From: an uncultured Flavonifractor sp.
GTDB lineage: Bacteria; Bacillota; Clostridia; Oscillospirales; Oscillospiraceae
Direction: 5' to 3'
NCBI GenBank assembly: GCA_947346365.1
Contig: CANAAV010000006.1
Location: 1 to 64,000 of the forward strand
Length of the DNA stretch: 64,000 bases
The notes below the pieces were generated by a model. The model was given only the letters and a program-made list of their open reading frames with translations, had not been told where the DNA came from and did not search any database. The position numbers and the translations under genes were made by a program. Shown one piece after another: positions 40,627 to 49,335 of this stretch. How positions within the stretch are numbered: position 1 is the first letter of the stretch; each line of letters opens with the position of its first letter.

Positions 40627-42315
40627 ATGCCAGAAGAGCTCAGCCCGGTTATGACCCAGAATTTTATCCATGATTTTATTGACGAGGATACTGCCCAGGG
40701 CGGCCGGTTCCAAGGCATGGCCGTCCACACCCGCTTTCCGCCGGAGCCCAACGGTTACCTGCATATCGGCCATGCCAAGGCCATCTTTGTGGATTTCGGC
40801 ACGGCCGAGAAATACGGCGGGCTTTGCAACCTGCGCATGGACGATACCAACCCCACCAAGGAGGACGTGGAGTATGTCCAGTCCATTCAGGAGGATATCC
40901 ACTGGCTGGGCTATGACTGGGGAGACCGGTTTTTTTTCGCCTCAGACTATTTTGAGCAGATGTACGAATACGCCGTGGCCCTCATTCAAAAGGGGCTGGC
41001 TTATGTGTGCCAACTCAGTCCTGAGGAGTTCCGGGAGTACCGGGGGGATATAAACACCCCCGCCCGCTCTCCCTGGCGGGATAGGCCCGTGGAGGAGTCC
41101 CTGGACCTGTTTGCGCGGATGCGCGCCGGGGAATTTCCCAACGGGGCTTATACGCTGCGCGCCAAAATTGATCTGGCCAGCGGAAACTTTAACATGCGCG
41201 ACCCGGTCATCTACCGGATTAATCACATGCACCACCACCGCCAGGGGGACAAATGGTGTATCTACCCCATGTACGACTTTGCCCATCCCCTGGAGGATGC
41301 CCTGGAGGGGATTACTCACTCCCTCTGCTCCCTGGAATTTGAGGATCACCGGCCCCTCTACGATTGGGTGATCGCCAACTGCCCAGTGCCGTCCAAGCCC
41401 AGGCAGATTGAATTTGCCCGGTTGGGGATTGACCATACGGTCATGAGCAAGCGCAAGCTGCGCCAGCTGGTGGAGGAGGGGCGGGTCTCCGGCTGGGACG
41501 ACCCCCGTATGCCCACTCTCTGCGGCCTGCGCCGCCGGGGCTATACCCCCCAGGCGATCCGCAATTTTTCCGAGCGCAACGGAGTCAGCAAGGCGGCGTC
41601 TACGGTGGAGTACGCGTTTTTGGAGCACTGCCTCCGGGAGGATTTGAACCAGAGCGCCCGCCGGGTGATGGCGGTGCTCCGACCGGTGAAGCTGACCATT
41701 GTAAACTATCCGGAGGACGGCTCGGAGACCGTCTGCGTGGAAAATAACCCTATGGATCCCTCTTCCGGCGTCCGGCAGGTGCGCTTTTCCCGGCATTTGT
41801 GGGTGGAAGCCGACGATTTTCTTGCCGAACCGGTCCCCAAGTATAAGCGCCTGTATCCGGGAGGGCCCGAGTGCCGCTTGAAAGGCGCCTATCTCATCAA
41901 ATGCATCGGCTTTGAAACCGACTCTGACGGACAGGTCAGCGAGATTCTGTGCGAATACGATCCGAACAGCCGCGGAGGCGATCCCGCCGACGGGCGGAAA
42001 GTGAAGGGGGCGACCATCCACTGGGTGGATGCCGCCACTGCCGCAGACGCAGAAATCCGGCTGTATGACAATCTGTTTTCCGACGCCAATCCGGATGGAG
42101 GAGACAAGGATTTCTTGGAGTGTCTGAACCCAGATTCCCTGGAGATCCTGCAAGGGGCCAAGGTGGAGGCATCTCTGGCGGACGCCCAGGCTCCCGCGTC
42201 CTTCCAGTTCCTGCGGCAGGGATATTTTTGTGTGGATAACAAGGATTCCAGGCCGGGACGCCTGGTGTTTAACCGGTCCGTGAGCTTGAAGGACAGCTTC
42301 AAGCCTGGAAAATAA
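40627..42315 (+). CDS. glnS: Glutaminyl-tRNA synthetase
   Basis: A class I synthetase charging tRNA-Gln directly. The 562-aa product has PPEPNGYLHIGHAKAIFVDF near residue 36, the discriminating DDTNP segment, KMSKS-type VMSKRKL near residue 273 and the C-terminal beta-barrel anticodon domain. Many Firmicutes lack GlnRS and use GatCAB, so its presence suits Oscillospiraceae and other lineages that acquired it. RBS AGAGGAG. Followed after 13 bp by a threonine aldolase gene. Confidence 0.96.
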   Translation: MPEELSPVMTQNFIHDFIDEDTAQGGRFQGMAVHTRFPPEPNGYLHIGHAKAIFVDFGTAEKYGGLCNLRMDDTNPTKEDVEYVQSIQEDIHWLGYDWGDRFFFASDYFEQMYEYAVALIQKGLAYVCQLSPEEFREYRGDINTPARSPWRDRPVEESLDLFARMRAGEFPNGAYTLRAKIDLASGNFNMRDPVIYRINHMHHHRQGDKWCIYPMYDFAHPLEDALEGITHSLCSLEFEDHRPLYDWVIANCPVPSKPRQIEFARLGIDHTVMSKRKLRQLVEEGRVSGWDDPRMPTLCGLRRRGYTPQAIRNFSERNGVSKAASTVEYAFLEHCLREDLNQSARRVMAVLRPVKLTIVNYPEDGSETVCVENNPMDPSSGVRQVRFSRHLWVEADDFLAEPVPKYKRLYPGGPECRLKGAYLIKCIGFETDSDGQVSEILCEYDPNSRGGDPADGRKVKGATIHWVDAATAADAEIRLYDNLFSDANPDGGDKDFLECLNPDSLEILQGAKVEASLADAQAPASFQFLRQGYFCVDNKDSRPGRLVFNRSVSLKDSFKPGK

Positions 42316-42328
42316 GGAGGATACAGCC

Positions 42329-43357
42329 GTGCTGATGTTTCGCAACGACTACTCTTTCGGCGCCCATCCGCGGGTGCTGGAGGCCATGTGCAAGACCAAC
42401 CTGGAGGGCAATGTGGGCTATGGGGAGGATTGTTACAGCAGCCGGGCCAAGGAGCTGATCCGTTCTTTGTGCCAGTGCCCCGGCGCTGCGGTGGAATTCC
42501 TGGTGGGCGGGACCCAGACCAACGTTACCGCCTGCGCGTTTCTGCTCAAGCCCTGGGAGGCGGCAATCTCCCCGGTTACCGGGCACCTGAACGGGCACGA
42601 GGTGGGGGCCTTTGAGGCCACTGGGCACAAGATTCTTCCCGTGGAAGTGGGCAGCGACGGCAAGCTCTTCCCGGAGATGCTCCCCCCTCTGCTGGAGCAC
42701 CACAAGGACCCCCACCTGACCAAGCCTGCCCTGGTGTACATCTCCAACGCCACCGAAAACGGCACGGTCTATACCAAGGCGGAGCTCACCGCCCTATATG
42801 AATTCTGCCATGCCAATGGGCTGCTGCTGTTTGTGGACGGGGCCCGGCTGGGCGCGGCCCTGACCAGCCCGGCCAACGACCTGACCTTGGCGGAGTTCGC
42901 CCATTTGACCGACGCTTTCTATATCGGCGGCACCAAGAACGGAGCCCTGTTTGGAGAAGCGCTGGTGATCACCCGGCCGGAGCTGGCGGAGGACTTTTTC
43001 CGCATGAAAAAGCGCATGGGTGCGGTAATGGAGAAGGGATGGCTCCAGGGCGCGCAGTTCCTGGCCCTGCTGGAGGACGGGCTGTATTTTGACATGGCCC
43101 GCCACGCCAACGAGCTGGCGCAGCGGCTTCAGGATGGCATTCAGGCGCTGGGCCTGCCGCTGATGGCCCAGTCGTCTACCAACCAGGTGTTCCCCATTGT
43201 AGAAAATGGGCTGCGGCCCCGGCTGGAGAAGGTGTGCGCCTTTGAGGACTGGTGCCCCTATGACGCGGAGCACACGGTGATTCGTTTTGTCACCTGCTTC
43301 CACACCACCCGGGAGAACGTGGACGGGCTGCTCGCGGAGCTGAAGAAGCTGCTTTAG
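42329..43357 (+). CDS. Low-specificity threonine aldolase
   Basis: A PLP enzyme cleaving threonine or allo-threonine to glycine and acetaldehyde. The 342-aa product has the fold-type I threonine aldolase pattern: GNVGYGEDCYS, VGGTQTN, D170 in LFVDGARLGAA and PLP lysine K203 in YIGGTKNG. RBS AAGGAGG. Co-transcribed with glnS and ending at a strong terminator. Substrate stereochemistry is not readable. Confidence 0.88.
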   Translation: MLMFRNDYSFGAHPRVLEAMCKTNLEGNVGYGEDCYSSRAKELIRSLCQCPGAAVEFLVGGTQTNVTACAFLLKPWEAAISPVTGHLNGHEVGAFEATGHKILPVEVGSDGKLFPEMLPPLLEHHKDPHLTKPALVYISNATENGTVYTKAELTALYEFCHANGLLLFVDGARLGAALTSPANDLTLAEFAHLTDAFYIGGTKNGALFGEALVITRPELAEDFFRMKKRMGAVMEKGWLQGAQFLALLEDGLYFDMARHANELAQRLQDGIQALGLPLMAQSSTNQVFPIVENGLRPRLEKVCAFEDWCPYDAEHTVIRFVTCFHTTRENVDGLLAELKKLL

Positions 43358-43403
43358 GCCCAAGGCATAACCGAAGACGGGGAAACCCGCCGGCGCAGAG
43401 AAG

Positions 43404-43439
43404 AAAAGCCCGGACCCTTATCCATGGGTCCGGGCTTTT
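43404..43439. terminator. Convergent terminator (glnS operon / coaX)
   Basis: 14-bp perfect arms AAAAGCCCGGACCC/GGGTCCGGGCTTTT with A/T tracts on both sides, between converging genes. Confidence 0.9.
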
Positions 43440-43456
43440 GTGCGCTGCGGATGTGG

Positions 43457-44224
43457 TTATCTGCGGTTTTTTTGATAGATGACGTTCAAGCCCTTCAGCA
43501 GCAGATCCCGTTCCAGATGCATGTTCCGCCGGCACAGGGGGACAATGAACTGGGCCATGCCGCCGGTGGCGACCACCGTGGCGGGTCTGCCCAGTTCCTC
43601 CTCCATCCGCTCCACCATGCCGTCCATCATAGCGGCGGCGCCGTACATAATGCCGCTGCGCATGCTCTCCACAGTGTTTTTGCCAATCACATGCTCCGGC
43701 TGGTCCAGCTGTATGCCGGGCAGCTGGGAGGCGCGGCTGGACAGCGCCTCGGCAGATACCCGTATGCCGGGAATGATGGCCCCGCCGATATAGGTATTCC
43801 CTTTGTCCACCACGGTGATCGTAGTGGCGGTGCCCATATCAATGATAATCAGCGGCGGCTCGTAGTCCTGCATCGCCGCCACAGCGGCTACGATTAAATC
43901 GCTGCCTACCGACGCGGGATTCTCCATGCGGATGTTCAGGCCGGTTTTAAGACCGGGCGCCACCACCAGGGGGTCTTTTCCGGTGACCTTCCGTACTCCG
44001 GTGCAGATGGAGTTGAACACGGGCGGCACGACCGAGGAGATGATGCATTCGTCAATTTCCGACACCTGGACCTGGGACAGGTCCAGCATATTTTTGATTT
44101 CAACCCCGTATTGGTCCGAGGTCTTGATGGGATCGGTGGCGATACGGATCTGAAAGACAATCTGGTTTTCCCGGATGCCCCCCATGACCACGTTGCTGTT
44201 GCCGATATCAATTGCCAGTAGCAT
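43457..44224 (-). CDS. coaX: Type III pantothenate kinase
   Basis: Phosphorylates pantothenate, the first step of coenzyme A synthesis. The 255-aa ASKHA-fold product has MLLAIDIGNSNVVMGG, GSDLIVAAVAA near residue 101, IIIDMGTATTITVV and GGAIIPGIRVSAEALSSRAS. RBS GAGGTG. Directly behind an ECF S-component gene. Confidence 0.96.
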   Translation of the reverse strand: MLLAIDIGNSNVVMGGIRENQIVFQIRIATDPIKTSDQYGVEIKNMLDLSQVQVSEIDECIISSVVPPVFNSICTGVRKVTGKDPLVVAPGLKTGLNIRMENPASVGSDLIVAAVAAMQDYEPPLIIIDMGTATTITVVDKGNTYIGGAIIPGIRVSAEALSSRASQLPGIQLDQPEHVIGKNTVESMRSGIMYGAAAMMDGMVERMEEELGRPATVVATGGMAQFIVPLCRRNMHLERDLLLKGLNVIYQKNRR

Positions 44225-44247
44225 GAACGATCACCTCAATTAAGCGC

Positions 44248-44895
44248 TCAGGCCTTGGACGGCGCCGGTTTCTTCACTGCGGCGCCCACCTGGAGCAGGG
44301 CCTTTCCAATGGCGGACACCAGGACCACGGCGGCGATGGCTTCCATCACGCCGGAGCCAGTTACCGTGCCCATGACCAGACCGAACACGGCCTGCATTCC
44401 CACGTTTTTCACCTGGGCGTACTGCTGGGCCAGCAGCAGATAGATGCTGCCCATGACAAGCACGGTGTTCGTCATAGAACCCACAAAGCCCACGATGGGC
44501 AGGGCCGCCAGATCGGGAAGCCGGAGCTTTTTGAGGCCGATCCACAGCCAGCCCGCCGCCACGCCGATCAGAATCCGGCATCCCACCGCAATCCAGACCG
44601 CCTTAAGGGCGCCGGAGACGCCGGTAGTGCTCATAAACGGAGAAAAGGCGAAGGAAAGCAGGGTGGGCGCCACAGTATTGCTGACCACGGAGCACAGCCC
44701 GAATATGCCCCCTAGAATGCCGCCGGCTAAGGGCCCAAACAAAAGCGCCCCTAAAATCACCGGAATGTGGGTGGTGGTGGCTTTGATGATGGGCAGCTGA
44801 ATCATGCCCAGGGGCGTGTTGGCCAGGACAACGACCACTGCCGCCATCAGGGCTACGCCTACCATCCAATGGGTGTCGTGCTTGCGTTTGTTCAT
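44248..44895 (-). CDS. ECF transporter S component, probably pantothenate
   Basis: A 215-aa, six-helix substrate-capture protein of an energy-coupling factor importer (MVGVALMAAVVVVLANTPLGMIQLPIIKATTTHIPVILGALLFGPLAGGILGGIFG). The NxPLGxI...ATxxHIPVIxG pattern is typical of PanT. Location in one operon with coaX and opposite coaBC supports pantothenate as substrate. The shared T and A subunits are not in this window. RBS CAGGAGG. Confidence 0.88.
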   Translation of the reverse strand: MNKRKHDTHWMVGVALMAAVVVVLANTPLGMIQLPIIKATTTHIPVILGALLFGPLAGGILGGIFGLCSVVSNTVAPTLLSFAFSPFMSTTGVSGALKAVWIAVGCRILIGVAAGWLWIGLKKLRLPDLAALPIVGFVGSMTNTVLVMGSIYLLLAQQYAQVKNVGMQAVFGLVMGTVTGSGVMEAIAAVVLVSAIGKALLQVGAAVKKPAPSKA

Positions 44896-44988
44896 ATTTG
44901 ATTACCTCCTGCTGCCGCTCTCCCTCTGGGAGATGCAGTGCATATTTAAGAGGGCGAGGACCGGAATTCCCCGCCCTCTCAACTCCGC

Positions 44989-45017
44989 ATTATAGCGGCT
45001 GTTTCCACGAATTGCAA
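44989..45017 (-). promoter_or_regulatory. Promoter of the pantothenate importer-coaX operon
   Basis: Minus strand TTGCAA (45012-45017), 17-bp spacer, TATAAT (44989-44994). Just downstream, a GAGAGGGCGGGG/CCTCGCCCTCTT hairpin (about 44949-44981) forms in the leader. Confidence 0.85.
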
Positions 45018-45144
45018 GGGGGAGTTTTCCGGAGGGGCAAAAACGGCACCATGGCGGCGGTGCAGAGGGGGCGGAGCGCGTTTGGGCCGCTGCCGCCGGG
45101 CGGGGCCGGGGCTGGAAAACCCCAGGGAAAACGGGGACAGCGCC

Positions 45145-45173
45145 TTTACAACCGGGGAGAAAGCCGCTATAAT
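45145..45173 (+). promoter_or_regulatory. Promoter of coaBC
   Basis: TTTACA (45145-45150), 17-bp spacer, TATAAT (45168-45173). Divergent from the importer-coaX promoter; both carry AGCCGC directly before the -10. Confidence 0.85.
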
Positions 45174-45223
45174 TGGAGAAAAATTGATGGGCGCACAGCC
45201 CGGTATTTGGGGAGGAAGCTCAT

Positions 45224-46426
45224 ATGCTCAAGGGAAAAACCGTCCTGCTGGGGGTCACCGGCGGAATCGCCGCCTATAAGGCCGCCGCGCTGGCCTCGGC
45301 GCTGGTGAAGCTCCACGCCTGCGTGGAGGTGGTGATGACGCAGCACGCCGTGGAGTTTATTGCTCCGCTGACCTTTGAACAGCTCACGGGCAGGCGCACG
45401 ATGGTGAACACCTTCGACCGCAGCTTCAGCCACCAGGTAGAGCATATCGCCCTGGCTCAGCGCACGGACTTGGTGATCATCGCCCCGGCCACTGCCAATA
45501 TCTGCGCCAAGCTGGCCCACGGTCTGGCGGACGATATGCTCACCACCACCGTGCTGGCCTGCCGCTGCCCCAAGCTGGCCGCCCCGGCGATGAATACCAA
45601 TATGTATGAAAATCCGGTGACGCAGGACAATCTGGAGCGTCTGCGCCATTATGGCTGGGAGGTGGTAGAGCCTGCCAGTGGACGGCTGGCCTGCGGTGCG
45701 GTGGGTATGGGGAAAATGCCCGAGCCGGAGACGCTGGTGCAGCACATTCTCCGCCGGATCGCCCTGCCCCACGACCTGGAGGGGCGGAGGGTTCTGGTTA
45801 CCGCCGGTCCAACCCAGGAGCCCCTGGACCCGGTGCGCTTTCTCACCAATCACTCCACCGGAAAGATGGGCTACGCCCTGGCCCGCATGGCGATGCTCCG
45901 GGGCGCGCAGGTGACGCTGGTCAGCGGCCCTACCGCCCTGCAGCCGCCCCCCTTTGTGGAGGTGGTCCCGGTGACAACGGCCCAGGAGATGTTCCAGGCG
46001 GTGGCGGACCGGTGTGAGGAGAGTGATTTCATCTTCAAGGCTGCGGCTGTGGCGGACTATACCCCCAGCCAGTACAGCGGAGACAAGGTAAAAAAAGGGG
46101 ATGGCGAGCTGTCCATCCCCCTCCGGCGTACGCGGGATATTTTGCAGTACCTGGGAGAGCGCCGCCGGGCAGGGCAGGTCATCTGCGGCTTCTCCATGGA
46201 GACCCGGGACATGGTGGAAAACAGCCGGACCAAGCTGGAGAAAAAAGGGGCGGACATGATCTGCGCCAACAACCTGAAGGTGGCCGGCGCGGGATTTGGC
46301 ACAGACACGAACATTGTCACGCTGATTACCGCCGCCGGGGCCGAGGAGCTTCCCCTGCTGTCGAAGGCGGAGACGGCGATGCGGATTTTGGACCGCTGCG
46401 CCGCCCTGGCGGCACAGCGCGGATAG
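45224..46426 (+). CDS. coaBC: CoaBC phosphopantothenoylcysteine synthetase/decarboxylase
   Basis: A bifunctional CoA enzyme (400 aa). The N-terminal flavoprotein decarboxylase (CoaC, 1-about 185) has GVTGGIAAYKAA, APATANICAKLAHGLADDML, APAMNTNMYENP and the substrate clamp LACGAVGMGKMPEP. The C-terminal synthetase (CoaB, about 190-395) has VLVTAGPTQEPLDPVRFLTNHSTGKMGYALA and FKAAAVADYTP. RBS GGGGAGG. Confidence 0.97.
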   Translation: MLKGKTVLLGVTGGIAAYKAAALASALVKLHACVEVVMTQHAVEFIAPLTFEQLTGRRTMVNTFDRSFSHQVEHIALAQRTDLVIIAPATANICAKLAHGLADDMLTTTVLACRCPKLAAPAMNTNMYENPVTQDNLERLRHYGWEVVEPASGRLACGAVGMGKMPEPETLVQHILRRIALPHDLEGRRVLVTAGPTQEPLDPVRFLTNHSTGKMGYALARMAMLRGAQVTLVSGPTALQPPPFVEVVPVTTAQEMFQAVADRCEESDFIFKAAAVADYTPSQYSGDKVKKGDGELSIPLRRTRDILQYLGERRRAGQVICGFSMETRDMVENSRTKLEKKGADMICANNLKVAGAGFGTDTNIVTLITAAGAEELPLLSKAETAMRILDRCAALAAQRG

Positions 46427-46433
46427 CAGGCGC

Positions 46434-47381
46434 TTACAGCGCCAGGCCGCCGATAGCCTGTTTGAGCTGCTGGGCGGAATCCCTCAGGGCGGTCCGCTCC
46501 GCCTGGCCCAGAGGAATTTCTAAAATTTTTTCCAGGCCGTCCCGCCCGACGATGGCGGGAATGCTCAGCGCCAGTCCCTCCAGGCCGTACTCCTGCTCCA
46601 GCACGGCGGAAACCGGCAGCACCGCGTGCTCGTCTTTGACAATGCACTGGGCAATGCGCCCCACCGCCATGGCGATGCCGTAATAGGTGGCGCCCTTGCG
46701 CTGGATGATGGCGTCGGCGCTGCCGCGGATATCCTGGTACAAACGCTCCATATCCGCTCTCCGGAGCTCTTTTCCCCGCAGGCGGCAGAAATCGTCCAAG
46801 TCCAGTCCGGAGACGTTTGCGCCGCTCCACACCGCCAGCTCGCTGTCCCCGTGTTCGCCGATGATGAAGGCGTGGACATTGCGGCTGTCCACCCCCATCT
46901 CCTCTCCCAACAGCTGCTTGAACCGGGCTGTGTCCAGTACGGTGCCGGAGCCGATGACCCGCTGCCGGGGAAATCCGGACAGCTTCCACGCAGCATAGGT
47001 CAGCACGTCCACCGGGTTGGACACAATGAGCAGGATGCCGCCGAAATTCCGGGCGGTGAGCTCTTGTAAAATAGCTTTCAAAATAGCGGTATTTCTTCCG
47101 ATCAGCTCCAGCCGGGTCTCTCCCGGTTTTTGGTTCACCCCCGCGGTGATGACCGCTAGGGCGCAGTCCGCGATGTCGTCATAGCTCCCGGCTGTAATCT
47201 CCATGGCGGCGCCGTAGGGCATCCCGTCGCTGAGATCCATGGCCTCGCCCTCCGCTTTGGCACGGTTGGCGTCCAGCAGCACCAGATGGGAAAACAGTCC
47301 CTGCTGTAAAAAACGAAAAGCGATGGAAGCGCCCACAAATCCGCAGCCGATTACCGCCGCTTTCCTGAAATTGACTTCCAT
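46434..47381 (-). CDS. ldh: L-lactate dehydrogenase
   Basis: NAD-dependent pyruvate-lactate interconversion in fermentation. The 315-aa product has the nucleotide loop GCGFVGAS, the specificity loop GVNQKPGETR with Gln84 (lactate-type rather than the Arg of malate dehydrogenase), the D150-TARF catalytic Asp and H177 in GEHGDS. The start is ATG 47381 with AGGAGG 7 nt upstream. A TATAAT (minus strand, 47441-47446) lies between the gene and the adjacent MITE copy. Converges with coaBC, 7 bp between stops. Confidence 0.93.
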   Translation of the reverse strand: MEVNFRKAAVIGCGFVGASIAFRFLQQGLFSHLVLLDANRAKAEGEAMDLSDGMPYGAAMEITAGSYDDIADCALAVITAGVNQKPGETRLELIGRNTAILKAILQELTARNFGGILLIVSNPVDVLTYAAWKLSGFPRQRVIGSGTVLDTARFKQLLGEEMGVDSRNVHAFIIGEHGDSELAVWSGANVSGLDLDDFCRLRGKELRRADMERLYQDIRGSADAIIQRKGATYYGIAMAVGRIAQCIVKDEHAVLPVSAVLEQEYGLEGLALSIPAIVGRDGLEKILEIPLGQAERTALRDSAQQLKQAIGGLAL

Positions 47382-47458
47382 ATAACTCCTCCTTTCCAAA
47401 TAGCCGCCGATGGGGGTTATTGTACCGGTTTTGGGTGAGGATTATACGGCCGTTTGTT

Positions 47459-47600
47459 TAGGCCTTGTTTGAAAATTGTTAACACGCCCAAATGGCGGGG
47501 GTTTTCCTTGAAATCCGTCAGGATTTCTGCGTCAAAACCCCTTGTCAGCCGAAAAGATCCCTCGCCCTTGGGCATATTCCCATTTTTCAAACAAGGCCTG
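47459..47600. repeat. MITE-like element, copy 2
   Basis: 138-bp unit (47461-47598) with the same 15-bp TIRs as the copy at 279-439 and the same interior, including CTTGAAATCCGTCAGGAT and CCCTCGCCCTTGGGCATATT. It lacks about 23 bp present near the left end of copy 1. Left flank TA, right flank TG, i.e. a mutated or imperfect target duplication. Confidence 0.75.
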
Positions 47601-47632
47601 GGCGCGAACGCTGTGAGAGGGGTTCAATAGGC

Positions 47633-47674
47633 GGCCGCGCCGGGCGCTGGATGATTCCAGCGCCCGGCGCGGCC
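47633..47674. terminator. 18-bp perfect GC hairpin after the TSCPD gene
   Basis: Arms GGCCGCGCCGGGCGCTGG and CCAGCGCCCGGCGCGGCC around ATGATT. About 70 bp past the TSCPD gene stop (minus strand) and right beside MITE copy 2. No clear T-run. Confidence 0.5.
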
Positions 47675-47743
47675 GTGCTTTCACAAGGCGGCTTGCCCGA
47701 ATATCTGCGGCGGGACTGGCAGAAGCCGCCGCATTGATGTATT

Positions 47744-47992
47744 TCAGCAGGGCGGGACCTGCTTTAAAGCCTGGGCCAGTTGGTCAGGGCAGGAGGTGGA
47801 TTTGGCGCCGCACCTCACCCCGTCCAGACGGCGGATTACCTCCGCAATTTCCATCCCCTCCACAAGCCGGGAGATACCCTGTAGGTTGCCGCTGCAGCCG
47901 CCCGTGACCCGCAGGGAACGCACGATGCCGTTTTCAACTTCAATGGTCATTTTTCGGGAACACACGCCTTGGGGGCAGAATTCATAGGTCAC
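47744..47992 (-). CDS. TSCPD-domain (TIGR03905-type) protein
   Basis: An 82-aa protein with the TSCPD pattern: TYEFCPQGVCSRKM at the N-terminus, VTGGCSGNLQGISRLVEGM in the middle and SCPDQLAQAL at the end, with conserved Cys residues suggesting metal or substrate binding. The domain also occurs at the C-terminus of some ribonucleotide reductases; the free-standing role is unknown. The start is GTG 47992, with AAGGAG 8 nt upstream; ATG 48016 is in frame without a site. Confidence 0.82.
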   Translation of the reverse strand: MTYEFCPQGVCSRKMTIEVENGIVRSLRVTGGCSGNLQGISRLVEGMEIAEVIRRLDGVRCGAKSTSCPDQLAQALKQVPPC

Positions 47993-48052
47993 AGCAATCT
48001 CTCCTTGTCTTATCATGATTTGCGGAGGAAGAACGGGGCGTTCCTGCCCCTG

Positions 48053-48081
48053 ATTATACGCCGTCCAGTGTTAAATTGCAA
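48053..48081 (-). promoter_or_regulatory. Promoter of the TSCPD gene
   Basis: Minus strand TTGCAA (48076-48081), 17-bp spacer, TATAAT (48053-48058). Confidence 0.8.
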
Positions 48082-48158
48082 GATGCACGGGAGTTTTCAA
48101 ATCCCTTTTAAGATAAAGTGTGGCTGGACTACAGCTTCAGCAGCTTTCACAAAACATA

Positions 48159-48187
48159 TTGATAAGATAGGGGGCCTGTATTATAAT
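48159..48187 (+). promoter_or_regulatory. Promoter of the DUF6440 gene
   Basis: TTGATA (48159-48164), 17-bp spacer, TATAAT (48182-48187), 35 bp before the 53-aa ORF. Confidence 0.8.
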
Positions 48188-48222
48188 AGACTCCTCAAAC
48201 CAAAACTTATGGAGGAATATTT

Positions 48223-48384
48223 ATGGATCGTTTTAAAAAGATTTATCAGCAAGGTGTTATTGATGTGATTGAAATTTGGGTTGATACACAAACCGGTGTA
48301 AACTATGTTTTTCACAGAAATGGAAATGCGGCAGGTTTTACCCCGCTGCTTGATAAAGATGGAAAACCAGTAGTAAGCCAATAA
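48223..48384 (+). CDS. DUF6440-type small protein
   Basis: A 53-aa protein beginning MDRFKKIYQQGVIDVIEIWV, continuing through DTQTGVNYVFHRNG and ending PLLDKDGKPVVSQ. This is the DUF6440 pattern seen as short, free-standing genes in clostridia. RBS TGGAGGAATATTT and a consensus promoter support expression. It is AT-rich compared with its neighbours. A CAGTCATCCA/TGGATGGCTG hairpin follows at about 48409-48432. Function unknown. Confidence 0.8.
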   Translation: MDRFKKIYQQGVIDVIEIWVDTQTGVNYVFHRNGNAAGFTPLLDKDGKPVVSQ

Positions 48385-48515
48385 TGTTACAACTTCCGGT
48401 TTATTGGGCAGTCATCCATTAGTGGATGGCTGTCCGACTTGGATGTTTTGACGAACAGTTTGGCGAAATGGCTTTGAGCAACACTCATCTGAAAAGGGAG
48501 TTTTTCGACTGCCTC

Positions 48516-48544
48516 TTGCATTCCTTCGTAAGGCGTACTATACT
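48516..48544 (+). promoter_or_regulatory. Promoter of the AIM24-family gene
   Basis: TTGCAT (48516-48521), 17-bp spacer, TATACT (48539-48544). Confidence 0.75.
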
Positions 48545-48575
48545 GGGGGTATCAAACAAGAGGAGGTTGGCTTTT

Positions 48576-49253
48576 ATGCAATATCGAATTCTTGGCGAGC
48601 CCATGCCTGTGGTTGTATGTGACCTGAACAGCGGGGAATCTATGATTACCGAGAAGGGTTCTATGGTGTGGATGAGCCCGAATATGAAGATGGAGACCTC
48701 CGCCGGGGGTCTGGGCAAGGCGTTTGGGCGGATGTTTTCCGGCGAGTCCATGTTCCAGAATATTTATACATCCCAGGGCGGTCCCGGCATGATCGCCTTT
48801 GCCTCCAGCTTCCCCGGTTCCATCCGGGCGGTGGAGATTCACCCAGACCGGCCTGTAGTTGTGCAGAAGAGCGGCTTTTTGGCCTCTGAGCAGGGGGTGG
48901 AGCTGTCTGTTTTCTTCCAGAAAAAGGCGGGCGCTGGCTTCTTCGGCGGCGAGGGCTTTATTATGCAGAAGCTCTCCGGACACGGCACGGCCTTTTTGGA
49001 AATCGACGGATACGCGGTGGAGTATGATCTGCGCCCCGGTGAGCAGATGGTGATAGACACCGGCAATCTGGCGATGATGGACGCCACCTGTTCCATCGAC
49101 ATTCAGAGCGTCAAGGGGATTAAAAATGCCCTGTTTGGCGGTGAGGGACTGTTTAACACGGTGGTCACCGGGCCGGGGAAAATTGTTCTTCAGACCATGC
49201 CCATCAGCAGCGTGGCCGCCTCCCTGTCTCCGTTCTTCCCCTCGGGGAGCTGA
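48576..49253 (+). CDS. AIM24/TIGR00266-family protein
   Basis: A 225-aa all-beta protein of the TIGR00266/AIM24 family: MQYRILGEPMPVVVCDLNSGESMITEKGSMVWMSPNMKMET, FAASFPGSIRAVEI-type repeats and KLSGHGTAFLEIDG. Two pseudo-repeats form a double barrel. Role unknown. RBS AGAGGAGG before ATG 48576; the frame opens earlier at 48426 but crosses the promoter. Confidence 0.9.
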   Translation: MQYRILGEPMPVVVCDLNSGESMITEKGSMVWMSPNMKMETSAGGLGKAFGRMFSGESMFQNIYTSQGGPGMIAFASSFPGSIRAVEIHPDRPVVVQKSGFLASEQGVELSVFFQKKAGAGFFGGEGFIMQKLSGHGTAFLEIDGYAVEYDLRPGEQMVIDTGNLAMMDATCSIDIQSVKGIKNALFGGEGLFNTVVTGPGKIVLQTMPISSVAASLSPFFPSGS

Positions 49254-49295
49254 GCGCCGCCTGAAAACAGGGTGGGGGGCAGAGATAGGAATTTT

Positions 49296-49326
49296 AAGCG
49301 CCGCGGTGGCCGCCGCGGCGCTTTTT
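49296..49326. terminator. Convergent terminator
   Basis: AAGCGCCGCGG/CCGCGGCGCTT hairpin with TTTTT on the plus strand, between the AIM24 gene and the WYL-regulator gene. Confidence 0.85.
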
Positions 49327-49335
49327 GGTTGGGAG

